A stretch of DNA of 64,000 bases from Candidatus Iainarchaeum sp. (GTDB taxonomy: Archaea > Iainarchaeota > Iainarchaeia > Iainarchaeales > JAGVWC01). Within the stretch, counting starts at the first letter, position 1; each line of letters begins with the position of its first letter. The notes beneath the pieces are model-generated. The model ran no database searches and was not told the DNA's origin. It worked only from the letters and a program-made list of their open reading frames with translations. The stretch lies in contig JAGVWC010000009.1 of assembly GCA_018304465.1 (NCBI GenBank), positions 62,001-126,000 of the forward strand, written 5' to 3'. Of the stretch, positions 40,253 to 49,898 are shown piece by piece. The position numbers were made by a program, and so were the translations under genes.

Positions 40253-43200
40253 TTATTCGAATTCTTTGAATCGAATCGCGATGATGGTTCCGATGAGCGC
40301 GAGCACGAACAATAACAATACCACGGGGTTCGTGGGAAGCGACGGAAGATTGAATCCAAGTCCGTCGTTTCCGCCGACGTTCAGATTCAAAACGTTTCCG
40401 CTGGCTTGACTGGTCACGCGTCCGTCCGCACCGGCTTGGGTTGAGATCCCGTTTTTCTTGAAGGCTTCAAGCAACGGCAGTAATTGGGCGTTTTCGGTAT
40501 ACCACAGGCCTTTGTCCGGATCGTACCAGAACGCGCCGTTTTCGCCTTGGGCGCTGGTCAGGGTTTCGGGTCGGCCGTTATAAGATAAAATCGGTCGGCC
40601 ATTCTCCGAGCTGAAATCAAGCGCGTGTTCTTTTCCGTCCGCGGTCGTGATTTTGACGCCGGTCGGGGTTTGTTCGATGGATTTGATGGGTTGGTCCACG
40701 AGGGTTTCTCCCGTGGCTTTGTCAATGACTTTGAAGTACGGTACACAGGCCCCATTTTCGAGTTTGCTGTACAAAACGAATCGTTTGCTGGGCGTGTCGA
40801 AGATTTTGTAGGGACCCATTTTGTCAAGACTGTCGTTGAACAAACCCGCTTTGTATTGCGAGGTTTCGTTGTTTGAGTTTCCGGTGACGTCGAGGTTTAG
40901 CGCGGGTTCTTCACAACCGGTTTCGGGATTCGGCGAACTGGTTTTGGTGGCTTTGAGGCCCGTTACGTCGTTTTGCGTCAGAATCGCTTTTTCGTTTCGC
41001 TTGAGCCAGACAATGAGTTCGTTGGTTTCGGGTTTGTAAACGATGACGCCGTTTCGGAATTGAATGCTTTGCAGGTGACCCACGTCAGGTGTTCCGCCGA
41101 GGGTCGGCGTCATGATGGCAAACGTGTTCGCGAGTATTTCTACTTTGGCCGAACCGCCTTCCGCGATTTTTCGGGGGTTTCCTTCGGCAACGATGCGTCG
41201 CGCGCCGGGTTCGGGGTGAATATTCGGATGCGTGTCCGTGACAATGGCTTCGGTTGGACCGAATACTTCGGTTAAGTGTTCGGAATTAAGCGGAACTCCG
41301 GTTTGGGCCAGAACGCCGCTTTTGATGCAGTCCAATACTTCGCGATTAAGCACGATCAAGTCGCCTTGGGCGTCCATCAGGAAAATGACTTCGTTGGAGT
41401 TCGCAGGCAAACCGATTTTGGTGAGCGTGTTCGGGTATTCATACGCGGGAATCTGCAGGTTTTCCGCGGGTAAACGGGCGATGTCGGGGTTCGTGATTAC
41501 GTCTTTTCCGTTCACGCGGACTTTTCCGTCTTTGAAATTGTTTTCAATCGTGGTGTTGCCGTCCGAAATGAGTTCTTTTCCTTCGGTTCGGTATTTGGAC
41601 ACGTTGGTTTCCGCGTTGCCCTGGGTCCACAGATAAAACAAGTGCATTCCCGTGAATTGACCCGTGTTGCTTCCTTCGCTGACAATCACGGCTTCCACCA
41701 GGTCTTTGGTTTCCGCGTTTTGCACGAGCGATTCAATGCGGTCGCGCATGTCTTCTGTTGCTTCGCTGGCCCAGGTGCCGGAACCGTCGTTGGTGGGGGG
41801 TTGCGGTAGTCGACCATCAGGCGTGTTGTTTTGCGGATACGTCGTGTCGCGGCCTTGCAGGCTGTCGAGCACGCGGTCGGTTCCGTCTTTGAGGATGTTT
41901 GCGACTTTGTCGGTTCCGAGTTCGCCGTTTGCTTCCTTGCCTTTTTCCTTGTCGGGTGCCGGCGAAAAGAAATGAATGAAATATCCTTCCTGGGCATCCA
42001 CGCAGTCCTGTAGTTGCGGCGCGATGAGTACTTGCTGTACGATGCTGCCCAAAAAACCGGCCCAGGTAAAGAGCATGTAACCGATGTTTTCCCCGAACGC
42101 AAGGGCTCCGCCAATCGATGCGTCACCGGGTAAAAGGCTTCCGATAATTGGAATGTTCGCGTTTAGGGCTTTGACTTTTTCTTCGCAGGTTTCTTTTTTG
42201 CGGATCGCTTCTTCGAGATTGATACCGCCTTCTTCGATGTCACCGGTTTGTCCTTTTAGGTTGGTGTGACGCGTGAAAGCGATCAGGGTTTGTCCGACGT
42301 CTTTTTGGTCGGCGGGCGTGTCTTCAAGAATGAATGTTTGCAACCGGTCTGGAGCCGTGAAATACGGCGCGAAGGTTTTGAGGTTTTTCGTGGACAAGGT
42401 GATGCCGCAGTTGGGACAATCCGAGGGACCGGAAACATACGTGACGAGGTTTCCGGTTTCGCTGCGCATTTCGTTGTTGGTCAAAGACTGGAACAAGTCG
42501 TTGGCGGGATTGTAGCTTTCGGAGAGTTTGTTTAGGACCATTTTCCAGGGAAGTTTGTTCAAAAACAAAACGAAGATGTCGCCTTGGTCGCTTCCTTCGT
42601 TGGCGAAGAATTCGACGAACGCGTCGTTGTAGATCTGGGTCGAGCCCAACGTGATTTCCAGTGTTTTCCACGTATCGGGCAGTTGATAAAGCGACAAGTC
42701 TTCGCTTCCGAATCCGCGTTTGAATCCCCAGAACGCGAACGGGTACGCGGTCCATTTGGCGCCGCCTTTGGGGGAAAGATACGCTTTGATGATCTGGTCT
42801 TCGTATGCCATGGATTGATCCAAAAGACTCGCGTAGTGTTTTCGAAATTGCCAGTTGTGTTCACGCGCCCATTGGAGCATGGTGTCCGAGTTTCGCGACC
42901 AGGCGCCCGTTCTCCAGGAAACACGGGGCCCTAACAGAATGTCGGACATTTCTTGGGCGGATATTTCGCGGACTTTTTCGTAGCCGCCGCCGAACAATTG
43001 CACGTCTCCCGCGGTTTTCTTTATGATATATTTGACGTTTTGCGGCTGGAAGGGAACCATGGTTCCGTCATCGAGTTTGGCGAAAGCGCCCGCGTGCAGT
43101 CCGTGACTGGCAGCGCCTTCAATGTCCGCCCGTCCGACTTGCGCAAGCATGTTTCCTTTCGGAGTAGGCGAATACAGCACGAGTTTGTCGCCGACGTGTT

Positions 43201-44860
43201 CAAGCGTGGTTTTGTAATCCTTCACGTCGCCGGCATCAAAATGGAAGTTACCGCTTTTGTTGAGTTTTTGGAAAATGATATCCGCGAAATCCGAGTCGAC
43301 GGCGGGCTGTACGTATTCTCCGAGCGTGTCTTCGCGTTTGACCGCGTACTTGGCCCAGTTCAAGGATTTGTGGTTTAATACCCATTCCGGAATATCAAGT
43401 CCCGTGACGTCATCGATTTCGTGGTAAATCTGACCCATTTTTCCCGCGGCGCGGATTCGCGCCTGGAGAAACGCGGGGTCAGCGGCTTTGAGTCCTTTGG
43501 TGGCCGCGGCGAGTTCTTGCTGGGCCAATTTGGATTCAAGATCGTACGATTTCGCGATTTTTCGCATATAGGCAATGTAATCATAGACTTTTCCTTTTTG
43601 TTCTTTGGTCGTGTATTTGGGAATCAGTTCCTTTTCGATGACCGGGTTCCATCCGGCGTTGAATCCGCCGCCTTGGATGACGAATTTTTTTTCAGAGATG
43701 ATATTGTCAAACGGCAAGGCTTCTTGCTGGATTCTGCGGTACTGGCGGTTGAGAATGTATCGCGAGTACAGTCCACCAGGTCGCGCGTACAGGCTTTTGA
43801 TGCGTTGCGCCAACGCGGTTTCCCCGATTTTAAAGAATGGTTGGCGGCTTCCGACGTAACCGAAGGCTTTTTTGGCCTGGTTGATCAGAGTGGGTCCGAA
43901 GCTTCCGATGAGCATGTCGGTGGAAATGTAGGCGTTGAATAATTTGTCAAACATGGAATAGGTATTGATGTAACACGCGGCGTTCGTGCAGTTCGAGTTC
44001 ATCGTGGCTTTGAAGGTTCCGGCGAGGATGCTGTTCGGAATCGGATTGCTTTCTTTTCGCTGGGCGATTTTGGCTTCGAGCACGTTGTTGTCTTTGGAGG
44101 CTTCGATGAGTTCGTTTCGCACGTACGCGGCTTCGCCGTCGCTTAATCCCGTGGGTTTGTAGTCTTCGTTGTCGGGTTTGGCAAAACTCCACAAATCGTT
44201 AAAAACGTTTTTGACGTTGGCGACCACACCGGCGCCGCTGTTTCGATAGGAAAGGCTTTGGCCCACGAGTCCGCAGCTGGTGTTGACGTCTTCGCATTTT
44301 CCGACGCGCAGCGTGTCGGTTAATTCGAGTCCGAACGCGAACGCGCCTTTGTTGAATTTGTTCAGACGGTGAACGATTTCCTCGGGATTGATTTTTTGTC
44401 CAGGAACGGTTTGTTTGATGGCGAGTTGTCCTTCCAAGTCCGGCAAAATCAAAGTATTTTGATCGATACTGTCCCGGTCCTTGTTCGGAGGCGTTCCAGA
44501 AGACATTTCTTTTCCGACGAATCCTTTACGCAAGGTTTCGTCCCAAAACCGGTTTCGCTCGCGCGGATCCAGCACGGTACTTGAGCAGGCGAATCCGTCG
44601 CGATTGGGGATTCCGTTTCCCGTCAAGTCGCGGGTATCGATGCGCTCCGTTGAATCGGGATCCGGGTTTACGGGAGAAGCGTTTGGATCGGTTTGGGCCC
44701 AGACCGAAATCGAAAACACGGTGTTTAGGAGCAAAATGATCAGGAACAAAGAATAAAGTTGTTTTTGCGCGCTCACGAAATCCACCGAATGACCGCCCAA
44801 CCGACGGCTACGTAATGAAGTATTTATTAAATTTAATAGTTTCGGAGTAGAAAAAGCCAT
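40253..44860 (-). CDS. Giant predicted surface protein, 1535 residues
   Basis: Not recognised as a known family. The N-terminus has a long basic leader, then a hydrophobic core (YSLFLIILLLNTVFSISVWAQ, residues 35-56), which suggests a non-standard signal peptide. The middle contains a largely soluble region of about 900 residues, a membrane-like stretch (FGENIGYMLFTWAGFLGSIVQQVL) near residue 970, and acidic, Asn/Thr-rich linkers. The C-terminus ends in one membrane helix (VVLLLFVLALIGTIIAIRF) and EFE. It may form a surface layer or an adhesin. It is transcribed with the small polytopic membrane protein 4 bases upstream. Confidence 0.75.
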   Translation of the reverse strand: MAFSTPKLLNLINTSLRSRRLGGHSVDFVSAQKQLYSLFLIILLLNTVFSISVWAQTDPNASPVNPDPDSTERIDTRDLTGNGIPNRDGFACSSTVLDPRERNRFWDETLRKGFVGKEMSSGTPPNKDRDSIDQNTLILPDLEGQLAIKQTVPGQKINPEEIVHRLNKFNKGAFAFGLELTDTLRVGKCEDVNTSCGLVGQSLSYRNSGAGVVANVKNVFNDLWSFAKPDNEDYKPTGLSDGEAAYVRNELIEASKDNNVLEAKIAQRKESNPIPNSILAGTFKATMNSNCTNAACYINTYSMFDKLFNAYISTDMLIGSFGPTLINQAKKAFGYVGSRQPFFKIGETALAQRIKSLYARPGGLYSRYILNRQYRRIQQEALPFDNIISEKKFVIQGGGFNAGWNPVIEKELIPKYTTKEQKGKVYDYIAYMRKIAKSYDLESKLAQQELAAATKGLKAADPAFLQARIRAAGKMGQIYHEIDDVTGLDIPEWVLNHKSLNWAKYAVKREDTLGEYVQPAVDSDFADIIFQKLNKSGNFHFDAGDVKDYKTTLEHVGDKLVLYSPTPKGNMLAQVGRADIEGAASHGLHAGAFAKLDDGTMVPFQPQNVKYIIKKTAGDVQLFGGGYEKVREISAQEMSDILLGPRVSWRTGAWSRNSDTMLQWAREHNWQFRKHYASLLDQSMAYEDQIIKAYLSPKGGAKWTAYPFAFWGFKRGFGSEDLSLYQLPDTWKTLEITLGSTQIYNDAFVEFFANEGSDQGDIFVLFLNKLPWKMVLNKLSESYNPANDLFQSLTNNEMRSETGNLVTYVSGPSDCPNCGITLSTKNLKTFAPYFTAPDRLQTFILEDTPADQKDVGQTLIAFTRHTNLKGQTGDIEEGGINLEEAIRKKETCEEKVKALNANIPIIGSLLPGDASIGGALAFGENIGYMLFTWAGFLGSIVQQVLIAPQLQDCVDAQEGYFIHFFSPAPDKEKGKEANGELGTDKVANILKDGTDRVLDSLQGRDTTYPQNNTPDGRLPQPPTNDGSGTWASEATEDMRDRIESLVQNAETKDLVEAVIVSEGSNTGQFTGMHLFYLWTQGNAETNVSKYRTEGKELISDGNTTIENNFKDGKVRVNGKDVITNPDIARLPAENLQIPAYEYPNTLTKIGLPANSNEVIFLMDAQGDLIVLNREVLDCIKSGVLAQTGVPLNSEHLTEVFGPTEAIVTDTHPNIHPEPGARRIVAEGNPRKIAEGGSAKVEILANTFAIMTPTLGGTPDVGHLQSIQFRNGVIVYKPETNELIVWLKRNEKAILTQNDVTGLKATKTSSPNPETGCEEPALNLDVTGNSNNETSQYKAGLFNDSLDKMGPYKIFDTPSKRFVLYSKLENGACVPYFKVIDKATGETLVDQPIKSIEQTPTGVKITTADGKEHALDFSSENGRPILSYNGRPETLTSAQGENGAFWYDPDKGLWYTENAQLLPLLEAFKKNGISTQAGADGRVTSQASGNVLNLNVGGNDGLGFNLPSLPTNPVVLLLFVLALIGTIIAIRFKEFE

Positions 44861-44863
44861 CGT

Positions 44864-45397
44864 TTAGGCGAAATAGATCAAATAAATCGTTCCGGCCACT
44901 ACGTCGATTCCGATCGCGGGAAGCAAAAACAGTACCGCGACAATGCCGACGAAAACGCTTCCGAATACTCCGCCGGCAAACGAAACGATTTTGTTCGGAG
45001 TGCGTTTTTGAACGCTTTCGGAAATTGCCGTGCCGAGGAAAATAAACGGGAGCACCAAGGCGGACAACATGGCGGAAACGATTCCGACGCGGAGTACGGC
45101 CACGATAAACCGCAGTAATTCGTCGATAAACGACGGTCCGAGAGTTTCGGGAACCGCGCCTTGATTAAAATCCGCGCGTCCCAAAAAGAACGGAACGAAA
45201 TACACAAGCATTATTAATACGAAAAATAATATATACGTCGAAAAGACGGTGGCTTTGAGCCAGGAATGATCCTTGCTAAACGAGGCATGAATTTTTTTTC
45301 CGATGAATGCAAGAATGAATACGGGGATTCCTAAAAGAATGGTTTGCCGAACAAGATCCACGAAAGAAAAAACAATATTTTCCAGCAAGCCTGCCAT
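44864..45397 (-). CDS. Polytopic membrane protein (4 predicted helices)
   Basis: A 177-residue membrane protein. Hydrophobic segments lie at about residues 20-34, 50-72, 90-125 and 140-170 (for example VFSTYILFFVLIMLVYFVPFFLG and VFVGIVAVLFLLPAIGIDVVAGTIYLIYFA). It lacks a recognisable motif. Its stop is 4 bases before the giant surface protein gene, and the two should be one transcript, so it may help export or anchor it. Confidence 0.75.
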   Translation of the reverse strand: MAGLLENIVFSFVDLVRQTILLGIPVFILAFIGKKIHASFSKDHSWLKATVFSTYILFFVLIMLVYFVPFFLGRADFNQGAVPETLGPSFIDELLRFIVAVLRVGIVSAMLSALVLPFIFLGTAISESVQKRTPNKIVSFAGGVFGSVFVGIVAVLFLLPAIGIDVVAGTIYLIYFA

Positions 45398-45438
45398 GAA
45401 AGGATGAAGGGAAAAGAACTATAAAAAGGTTGTGTTGA

Positions 45439-46323
45439 ATGGATTGGATTGGTCTTGGAATTTATTCGTACGCGCTGATTGGCGCGATGCCGTCGGGCTA
45501 CTTGACTTTAAAAATTCTTTTTGCCCGCGAGCTTGCCCAGCGTGACGTGATCAAGCGTCTGCAGTGGTCCGCGGTCACCGGAATCGGTTTTACTTTTACG
45601 TGCGGCGTGGTGGCGTACGGAGTGTCGTTTTTCTCGCCGTCCATTCCATTGGTTTCGGCGTTCGTGTACGCGACCTCGCTTGGGTTTTTGGGGCTAACAA
45701 TCGCCGCGGCGATCGCGAACGGGGTTTCGCATCGATCGGAATTCGCGTCAAAAGTTTCGTCCTTGAATCCGATCACGCCCAGTCCGCTTCCGTCGACCAA
45801 TCCCATGCCGGCTTCGTCGCCTTTAAGAAACGTTTCCGAACCGGAACCGATTCCGCTTCCATCCCGGGATGATTCGTTGTCGTTTGAATCCAACCGAAGC
45901 AGGCCGAAAAAAGAGTCTTCGATGCTGGATTCGTCCACTTCGATTCCGACCATGAAAAAAAGTCTTTTTTCCGAAAAAAAACCCGTGTTGCAATCACAGG
46001 AAAAATCCCTTGAAGACGAGTTTGCCAAGCTGACTCAAAAAGTGGAATTGGCGCTCACCGATACCGAAATTGCGCAAAAAAACCAGGCGGTTTCAAAACC
46101 CGTTGCTTCGGAACCCATCCGACCCCCGGTTCAAAAACAGGCGGCTTTCGGCGATTCATGGCAACCCGTAAAACCCAGTTTTGGTTCCACTGCAAAACCT
46201 TCGACGGACATGGATCGATCGCAAAAAGAATTGGATGAACAGGAAGCGGAATTGGAAAAATTAAAACAGGAACTTTCCCGCCGATTCAAATCCGAGGACG
46301 ATAAAAAAGGAGAATCCGCATAG
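45439..46323 (+). CDS. Membrane protein with three N-terminal helices and disordered tail
   Basis: A 294-residue protein. The first 100 residues have three membrane helices (IGLGIYSYALIGAMPSGYL, VTGIGFTFTCGVVAYGVSFF, AFVYATSLGFLGLTIAAAIA). The rest is a long Ser/Pro/Lys-rich disordered linker with a helical end (EKSLEDEFAKLTQKVELAL, EAELEKLKQELSRR). It is not recognised. The AT-rich element ATAAAAAGG lies 11-18 bases before the ATG, closer than usual. It starts divergently from the 44864 gene and is followed after 8 bases by another low-complexity protein gene. Confidence 0.7.
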   Translation: MDWIGLGIYSYALIGAMPSGYLTLKILFARELAQRDVIKRLQWSAVTGIGFTFTCGVVAYGVSFFSPSIPLVSAFVYATSLGFLGLTIAAAIANGVSHRSEFASKVSSLNPITPSPLPSTNPMPASSPLRNVSEPEPIPLPSRDDSLSFESNRSRPKKESSMLDSSTSIPTMKKSLFSEKKPVLQSQEKSLEDEFAKLTQKVELALTDTEIAQKNQAVSKPVASEPIRPPVQKQAAFGDSWQPVKPSFGSTAKPSTDMDRSQKELDEQEAELEKLKQELSRRFKSEDDKKGESA

Positions 46324-46331
46324 GAGTCAAG

Positions 46332-47054
46332 ATGGCCAACCAAACGCCACGACGATTGCGGCGGTTCGATCGTCAACATCAAAAAGAAGGGCTTGCGGGG
46401 GCACCGACTGATTTTTCTTCGGAAAAAACCGTTTCCGACGAATCCGCCCGACCACCGGGAACACGCGAATCGGAATTACGGTATTGGGACACGCGGGATT
46501 CGAAACTGGACGAATTGAGCCAAAGTCTTTTTGAGCAGCTTGAAAAAGACGCAAGCGAAGAAGGAACTTCCGTGCATGCGCACGCTCATTCGTCGCACGG
46601 AACCGAAAACCAGTTTCCTGCCGCAACGCCGCCCAAGACCGCCGAGAACCCGCCTCAAAAAGAATCGTTTTTGGAAGCGCGGCGCAAACGGCGCGAACAA
46701 GAACCCGTTTCTTCGCCGCCGGTATTGCCCCAAAACACGCCTCCGTCCCAGGGTATTCCCCCCATGGAACCCGTTTCTAAAAACCCGAAAGCCAAAATCG
46801 AAGCGCCGGCGCAAGTAACGCCGCCGGTCAGCGGAATGGATGTGAAGGATTTGTTCGGAAACGAGTCCACGGGCCCCGAAAAAAACGCGGCTGTCGAAGA
46901 CGAGTTGAAGAAACTGGAAAAAGAACTGGGTGCGTCCGAAAGCGGTTCGGAAACGCCTGCCGGGGATTTGGATTTACCCGATTTTTCGGATTTGTCACTT
47001 GAATCCGATTTGGAAAAAGCGAAAAAAGAATCCAAGAAAAAAAAACTGCCTTAA
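46332..47054 (+). CDS. Proline/glutamate-rich low-complexity hypothetical protein
   Basis: A 240-residue protein with no recognised domain. The sequence is strongly polar, with Arg-rich ends, Pro/Thr-rich repeats and Lys/Glu blocks (DELKKLEKELGASESGSE). No membrane segment or signal peptide was found. It is likely an intrinsically disordered partner of the previous membrane protein, which shares its biased composition. Its last 4 bases overlap the convergent pilin-like gene. Confidence 0.6.
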   Translation: MANQTPRRLRRFDRQHQKEGLAGAPTDFSSEKTVSDESARPPGTRESELRYWDTRDSKLDELSQSLFEQLEKDASEEGTSVHAHAHSSHGTENQFPAATPPKTAENPPQKESFLEARRKRREQEPVSSPPVLPQNTPPSQGIPPMEPVSKNPKAKIEAPAQVTPPVSGMDVKDLFGNESTGPEKNAAVEDELKKLEKELGASESGSETPAGDLDLPDFSDLSLESDLEKAKKESKKKKLP

Positions 47055-47881
47055 GGCGTCGCGTGTTTTTCGAATATCTTGTTGGTTTGCGCGCAAGCGC
47101 TCGCGGGAAAATCCGGCACGTCGGCTTCGCAGCAGCGAAGCGGTCCGAACACGTCGTTTGGGGATCCGGCTTGGTCCGGAAAGCTGGCGCTGGGCCACAC
47201 GATCAGATCCGCCTGGACGTTGCGGTATTTCAGGTCGCTTCCGGCTTGCGAAACGAGTAATTGGGAGCGGCCGCTGGTTTTGGATTTGTTCGAGATCGCG
47301 AACAACAAATTGTCCACGTCCGAAATGCTTTGCGGCCGGCAGAAAAAAAACGTGTGCCCCTGGTTTTCCACGATGACGTATCTTGGATCGGAGGCGTATC
47401 GGGGATCGGGATCATGCGTCACCGTGTACGTGCTTTTGTAGAATAAAAAAAACGGAAAGCTGTCCAGCGTGCTCGAACCGGTGGATGCGAGTTGTTCGGG
47501 CGGAATGTAAAAGTAAAACAGGTAGTCGTAGGCGGGCGCAAGCGGGATCATGGCGTTTTGAATGTTGTCGCGAAGCGCGTATGCGGTGCGGGAAAACGAT
47601 TCGTCGTCAAAATAATCTTCCTTGAGTCCGGCAAGCAAAAAATCGTTTTCTTTGGGGTTCGGATTGGTCATGTCGCGCGGAATCGTCGTGTAGAGAATGG
47701 TTTTGAGGGCGCTTGACGTGAATTCCTGGAGTTCTTTTTTTTGGACGTTTCGTTCGAGGTTTTCGCCGTAGAGAACCGAAAACGAGAACAAAAACGCGGA
47801 CAGCGTCGTTGCGATTATGAGAAAGTACATGGCGTCCGTGATCGCGGCTTGTCCTCGCTGTGAAAGCGGAATCAGCGCCAA
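47051..47881 (-). CDS. Type IV pilin-like protein 7 (last in the filament locus)
   Basis: A 276-residue protein with a class III-like N-terminus: SQRGQAAITDAMYF followed by a hydrophobic helix (LIIATTLSAFLFSFSVLY). The GQ before a polar-then-hydrophobic stretch resembles archaeal pilin leaders cut by the prepilin peptidase. The C-terminal region is large, with CRP and CC pairs (RCCEADVPDFPASACAQ), so it may be a capping or minor subunit. It overlaps the upstream pilin-like gene by 10 bases. Confidence 0.7.
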   Translation of the reverse strand: MALIPLSQRGQAAITDAMYFLIIATTLSAFLFSFSVLYGENLERNVQKKELQEFTSSALKTILYTTIPRDMTNPNPKENDFLLAGLKEDYFDDESFSRTAYALRDNIQNAMIPLAPAYDYLFYFYIPPEQLASTGSSTLDSFPFFLFYKSTYTVTHDPDPRYASDPRYVIVENQGHTFFFCRPQSISDVDNLLFAISNKSKTSGRSQLLVSQAGSDLKYRNVQADLIVWPSASFPDQAGSPNDVFGPLRCCEADVPDFPASACAQTNKIFEKHATP

Positions 47882-48381
47882 ACCGTCACCACCAGCATTC
47901 CGGTTTTGACGTCGCCGTCAAGGTTGACGGCCACGGGATACATGACGTTTTCGGGTTGTTGCGCCGCGAGATTGGTGAAAAACAAGGACTGGTCCGAGTT
48001 TTCGCAGAGAAATGGTTGTCCCTCAAATTCGATCATTTCCGCGACGTCTTCCGGTTCGCTGTCTTCGAATAGTTTGATGCGTTTGTAGCCGGAAGAATAA
48101 TCGCCCATGTTGTAAATCGCGGCGCGGAACTTGAAACTCGTGATGTTTAATGTTCTGCAGGCGGTTTCGAATTGGTCGTAATCATTGATGAGGCTGTCGC
48201 CTTTGAGGGTGGAACCGATTTTTAATTTGAGGAGTTTTTGATCGAATTTTTCCTGTCTTAAGTCGAATTGATTAAAGGTAAATCCCAGCGAAGCGAAAAA
48301 AACGAGTAACGCGAACGTGAGCGGGATCAAGGACGGCAAGTCGTCTCCGATGGACCCGAGGTACCCTTTTTTGTTCAGCAA
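47872..48381 (-). CDS. Type IV pilin-like protein 6
   Basis: About 169 residues. The true start is likely the TTG at 48381, which overlaps the previous stop (TTGCTGA); the ORF track's longer start lies in the upstream gene. The N-terminus LNKKGYLGSIGDDLPSLIPLTFALLVFFASLGFTF gives a short basic leader and a hydrophobic helix in the pilin position. The remainder has a CRTLNITSFKFR strand region and YPVAVNLDGDVKTGML. A minor pilin or assembly factor is likely. Confidence 0.65.
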   Translation of the reverse strand: MLNKKGYLGSIGDDLPSLIPLTFALLVFFASLGFTFNQFDLRQEKFDQKLLKLKIGSTLKGDSLINDYDQFETACRTLNITSFKFRAAIYNMGDYSSGYKRIKLFEDSEPEDVAEMIEFEGQPFLCENSDQSLFFTNLAAQQPENVMYPVAVNLDGDVKTGMLVVTVWR

Positions 48382-49046
48382 TTGTAAACGCCTCCGAGTC
48401 GCGTGCTTTTGATGCGGGCCACGGCGTAACCGTAATTGGTTTCGCATTGGTGGACGCGGGAACTACATGGAATCACGTACAAGTAGGTTTCGCCGTTATA
48501 GACTTCTTTGACGAGTTTGACCGCGTTTTCGGGCGGGGTCGGAGCCGCGACCGGGTTTAAGGTGACGAAAATGTTTCCAAGCGCGTCCGGCACGGGGATT
48601 TTTAACGCGGTGAGCGGATCTGTTGTTCCGGATCTGGCATCCCATTCGAATATCTGAATGTGCGCGTTCGTGACGATGCGTTGCGCGGATAGCACTTGGT
48701 TGTCTTTTTTGGTTCGGATTGAAAAAATCAGGGCGTTTGCGGGATCCGTTGAAAGGTCGGCCAGCACGTTTTCCTGGCTGTTGATCTGAAACAGGTAATA
48801 CAATTTGTTGCCTCCTTCGCTTCTTCCAAGCGTGTTGATGTACGGCGGCAATGTCAAGGTGACTTCGTGGCAGATGCTTGACGAATTAATGACGCCAAAG
48901 GCGTCTTCGGTGATCTGGGACAAGACGGTGTCGGCTTGTTGTTTTTCAAGGGATTGCGCGAGATAAAAAGCGAAGTAACTTCCGATGGCAAACAAGGCCG
49001 TGACCAAAATGAGCATGTTGAGTTTGGATAAAATGTAGTCGAGCAT
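48375..49046 (-). CDS. Filament-locus membrane-anchored protein 5 (pilin-like)
   Basis: ATG 49046 (MLDYILSKLNMLILVTALFAIG) is chosen; the ORF track's 49307 start lies inside the upstream gene, whose stop is 2 bases away. The N-terminal hydrophobic helix is followed by an extracellular beta-rich domain with four Cys (SSICHEV, CSSRVHQCET, GVYNC). It has 223 residues. It lacks an obvious GQ-type cleavage site, so it may be a minor component instead of a major pilin. It belongs to the same run of genes. Confidence 0.65.
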   Translation of the reverse strand: MLDYILSKLNMLILVTALFAIGSYFAFYLAQSLEKQQADTVLSQITEDAFGVINSSSICHEVTLTLPPYINTLGRSEGGNKLYYLFQINSQENVLADLSTDPANALIFSIRTKKDNQVLSAQRIVTNAHIQIFEWDARSGTTDPLTALKIPVPDALGNIFVTLNPVAAPTPPENAVKLVKEVYNGETYLYVIPCSSRVHQCETNYGYAVARIKSTRLGGVYNC

Positions 49047-49048
49047 GG

Positions 49049-49576
49049 TTATCGCTCCCGTACATACGCGCAGATATTGGGGAACGCGGAGTTGTTTCCG
49101 CTTTTGTTGACCAGCGTGTACGCGCCGCGCGGAATCGAATCCTTGAAATTGACGAGTTTGTATCCGTCGCGGTCCTGGCATGGAGACGACGTCAAAAATT
49201 GCGTGAGAACGGACGCGGATTCTAGGCAGATGAGTTCGCGCCAGTCCACGGCGTCGTATTCGAATAGAAGGCATTCGCGTTTGGTTCCGCCGCAGTAATA
49301 ATTGCACAGGGGTTCCGAGTTCAATACGCGTAGTTTGATGGATTCTTTTTTCTGGTCAAAACAGCCAGGTGGAAAAAAATTGAGTTGGGTGTCGGTTCCT
49401 TTGACGACTTCCTGAACCTTGCTTTTGAGTTCGCTTCCGCTGCGCTTGATTTCGGCTTTGCATTGTTCTTCCATCAGAACGTTCATGGCCGTGAACGCGA
49501 TCACGATGACGAATCCCATGATGATGACTGAAATGAGCACTTCAAATGGCGCGCTTTCTTGTCCGCGGTTTTTCAT
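49049..49576 (-). CDS. Type IV pilin-like protein 4
   Basis: ATG 49576 starts MKNRGQESAPFEVLISVIIMGFVIVIAF, a basic leader with a GQ/ES cleavage-like site and a long hydrophobic helix, matching the archaeal class III signal pattern. The 175-residue protein continues with cysteines in CNYYCGGTKRECLLF, CLES, CQDRDG and NICAY, suggesting disulphides in the pilin body. The ORF track's start at 49591 adds five residues only. Confidence 0.72.
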   Translation of the reverse strand: MKNRGQESAPFEVLISVIIMGFVIVIAFTAMNVLMEEQCKAEIKRSGSELKSKVQEVVKGTDTQLNFFPPGCFDQKKESIKLRVLNSEPLCNYYCGGTKRECLLFEYDAVDWRELICLESASVLTQFLTSSPCQDRDGYKLVNFKDSIPRGAYTLVNKSGNNSAFPNICAYVRER

Positions 49577-49603
49577 TGGATTCCCTCCCACGGGAAGTTT
49601 TTT

Positions 49604-49777
49604 TCATTGGTTTGCGGCTTTGGTGTCTTTGATGAGTTGTTGGCTTTGTTTGAACATGGGTTTGACCACGGCAATCAGCAGTAATGCGGCGATAATGAGC
49701 ACGATAAGCATGTAGAGCGATCCCCATTCGCTTTGACAGCGTTTTTCGGACAGCAATCGTTTCAAACCGGTTTCCAT
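49604..49777 (-). CDS. Small pilin-like protein 3, missed by the ORF track
   Basis: A 57-residue reading frame starting ATG 49777: a basic, Cys-containing N-terminus (METGLKRLLSEKRCQSEWGS), a hydrophobic helix (LYMLIVLIIAALLLIAVV) and a short charged tail (FKQSQQLIKDTKAANQ). It fills the gap between two pilin-like genes in the same strand and orientation. It could be a minor pilin or a small membrane assembly factor. It falls below the track's 60-residue cut-off. Confidence 0.7.
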   Translation of the reverse strand: METGLKRLLSEKRCQSEWGSLYMLIVLIIAALLLIAVVKPMFKQSQQLIKDTKAANQ

Positions 49778-49898
49778 GACTAATTAGAAGGCGTTTTGCC
49801 TATTTAATTATTACCAACGGCCTTTTGGAAAAAGACCGGCGAAAACGAAAGTATTCGCTTGGAAGCGGAAAAAAGAAAAAAGAAAGAAAAAAAGACTT

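Noticed and set aside
45419-45428. TATA box for the 45439 gene
   Set aside because: The element is only 11-20 bases before the ATG, which would put the transcription start inside the coding region; I left it as a note only.
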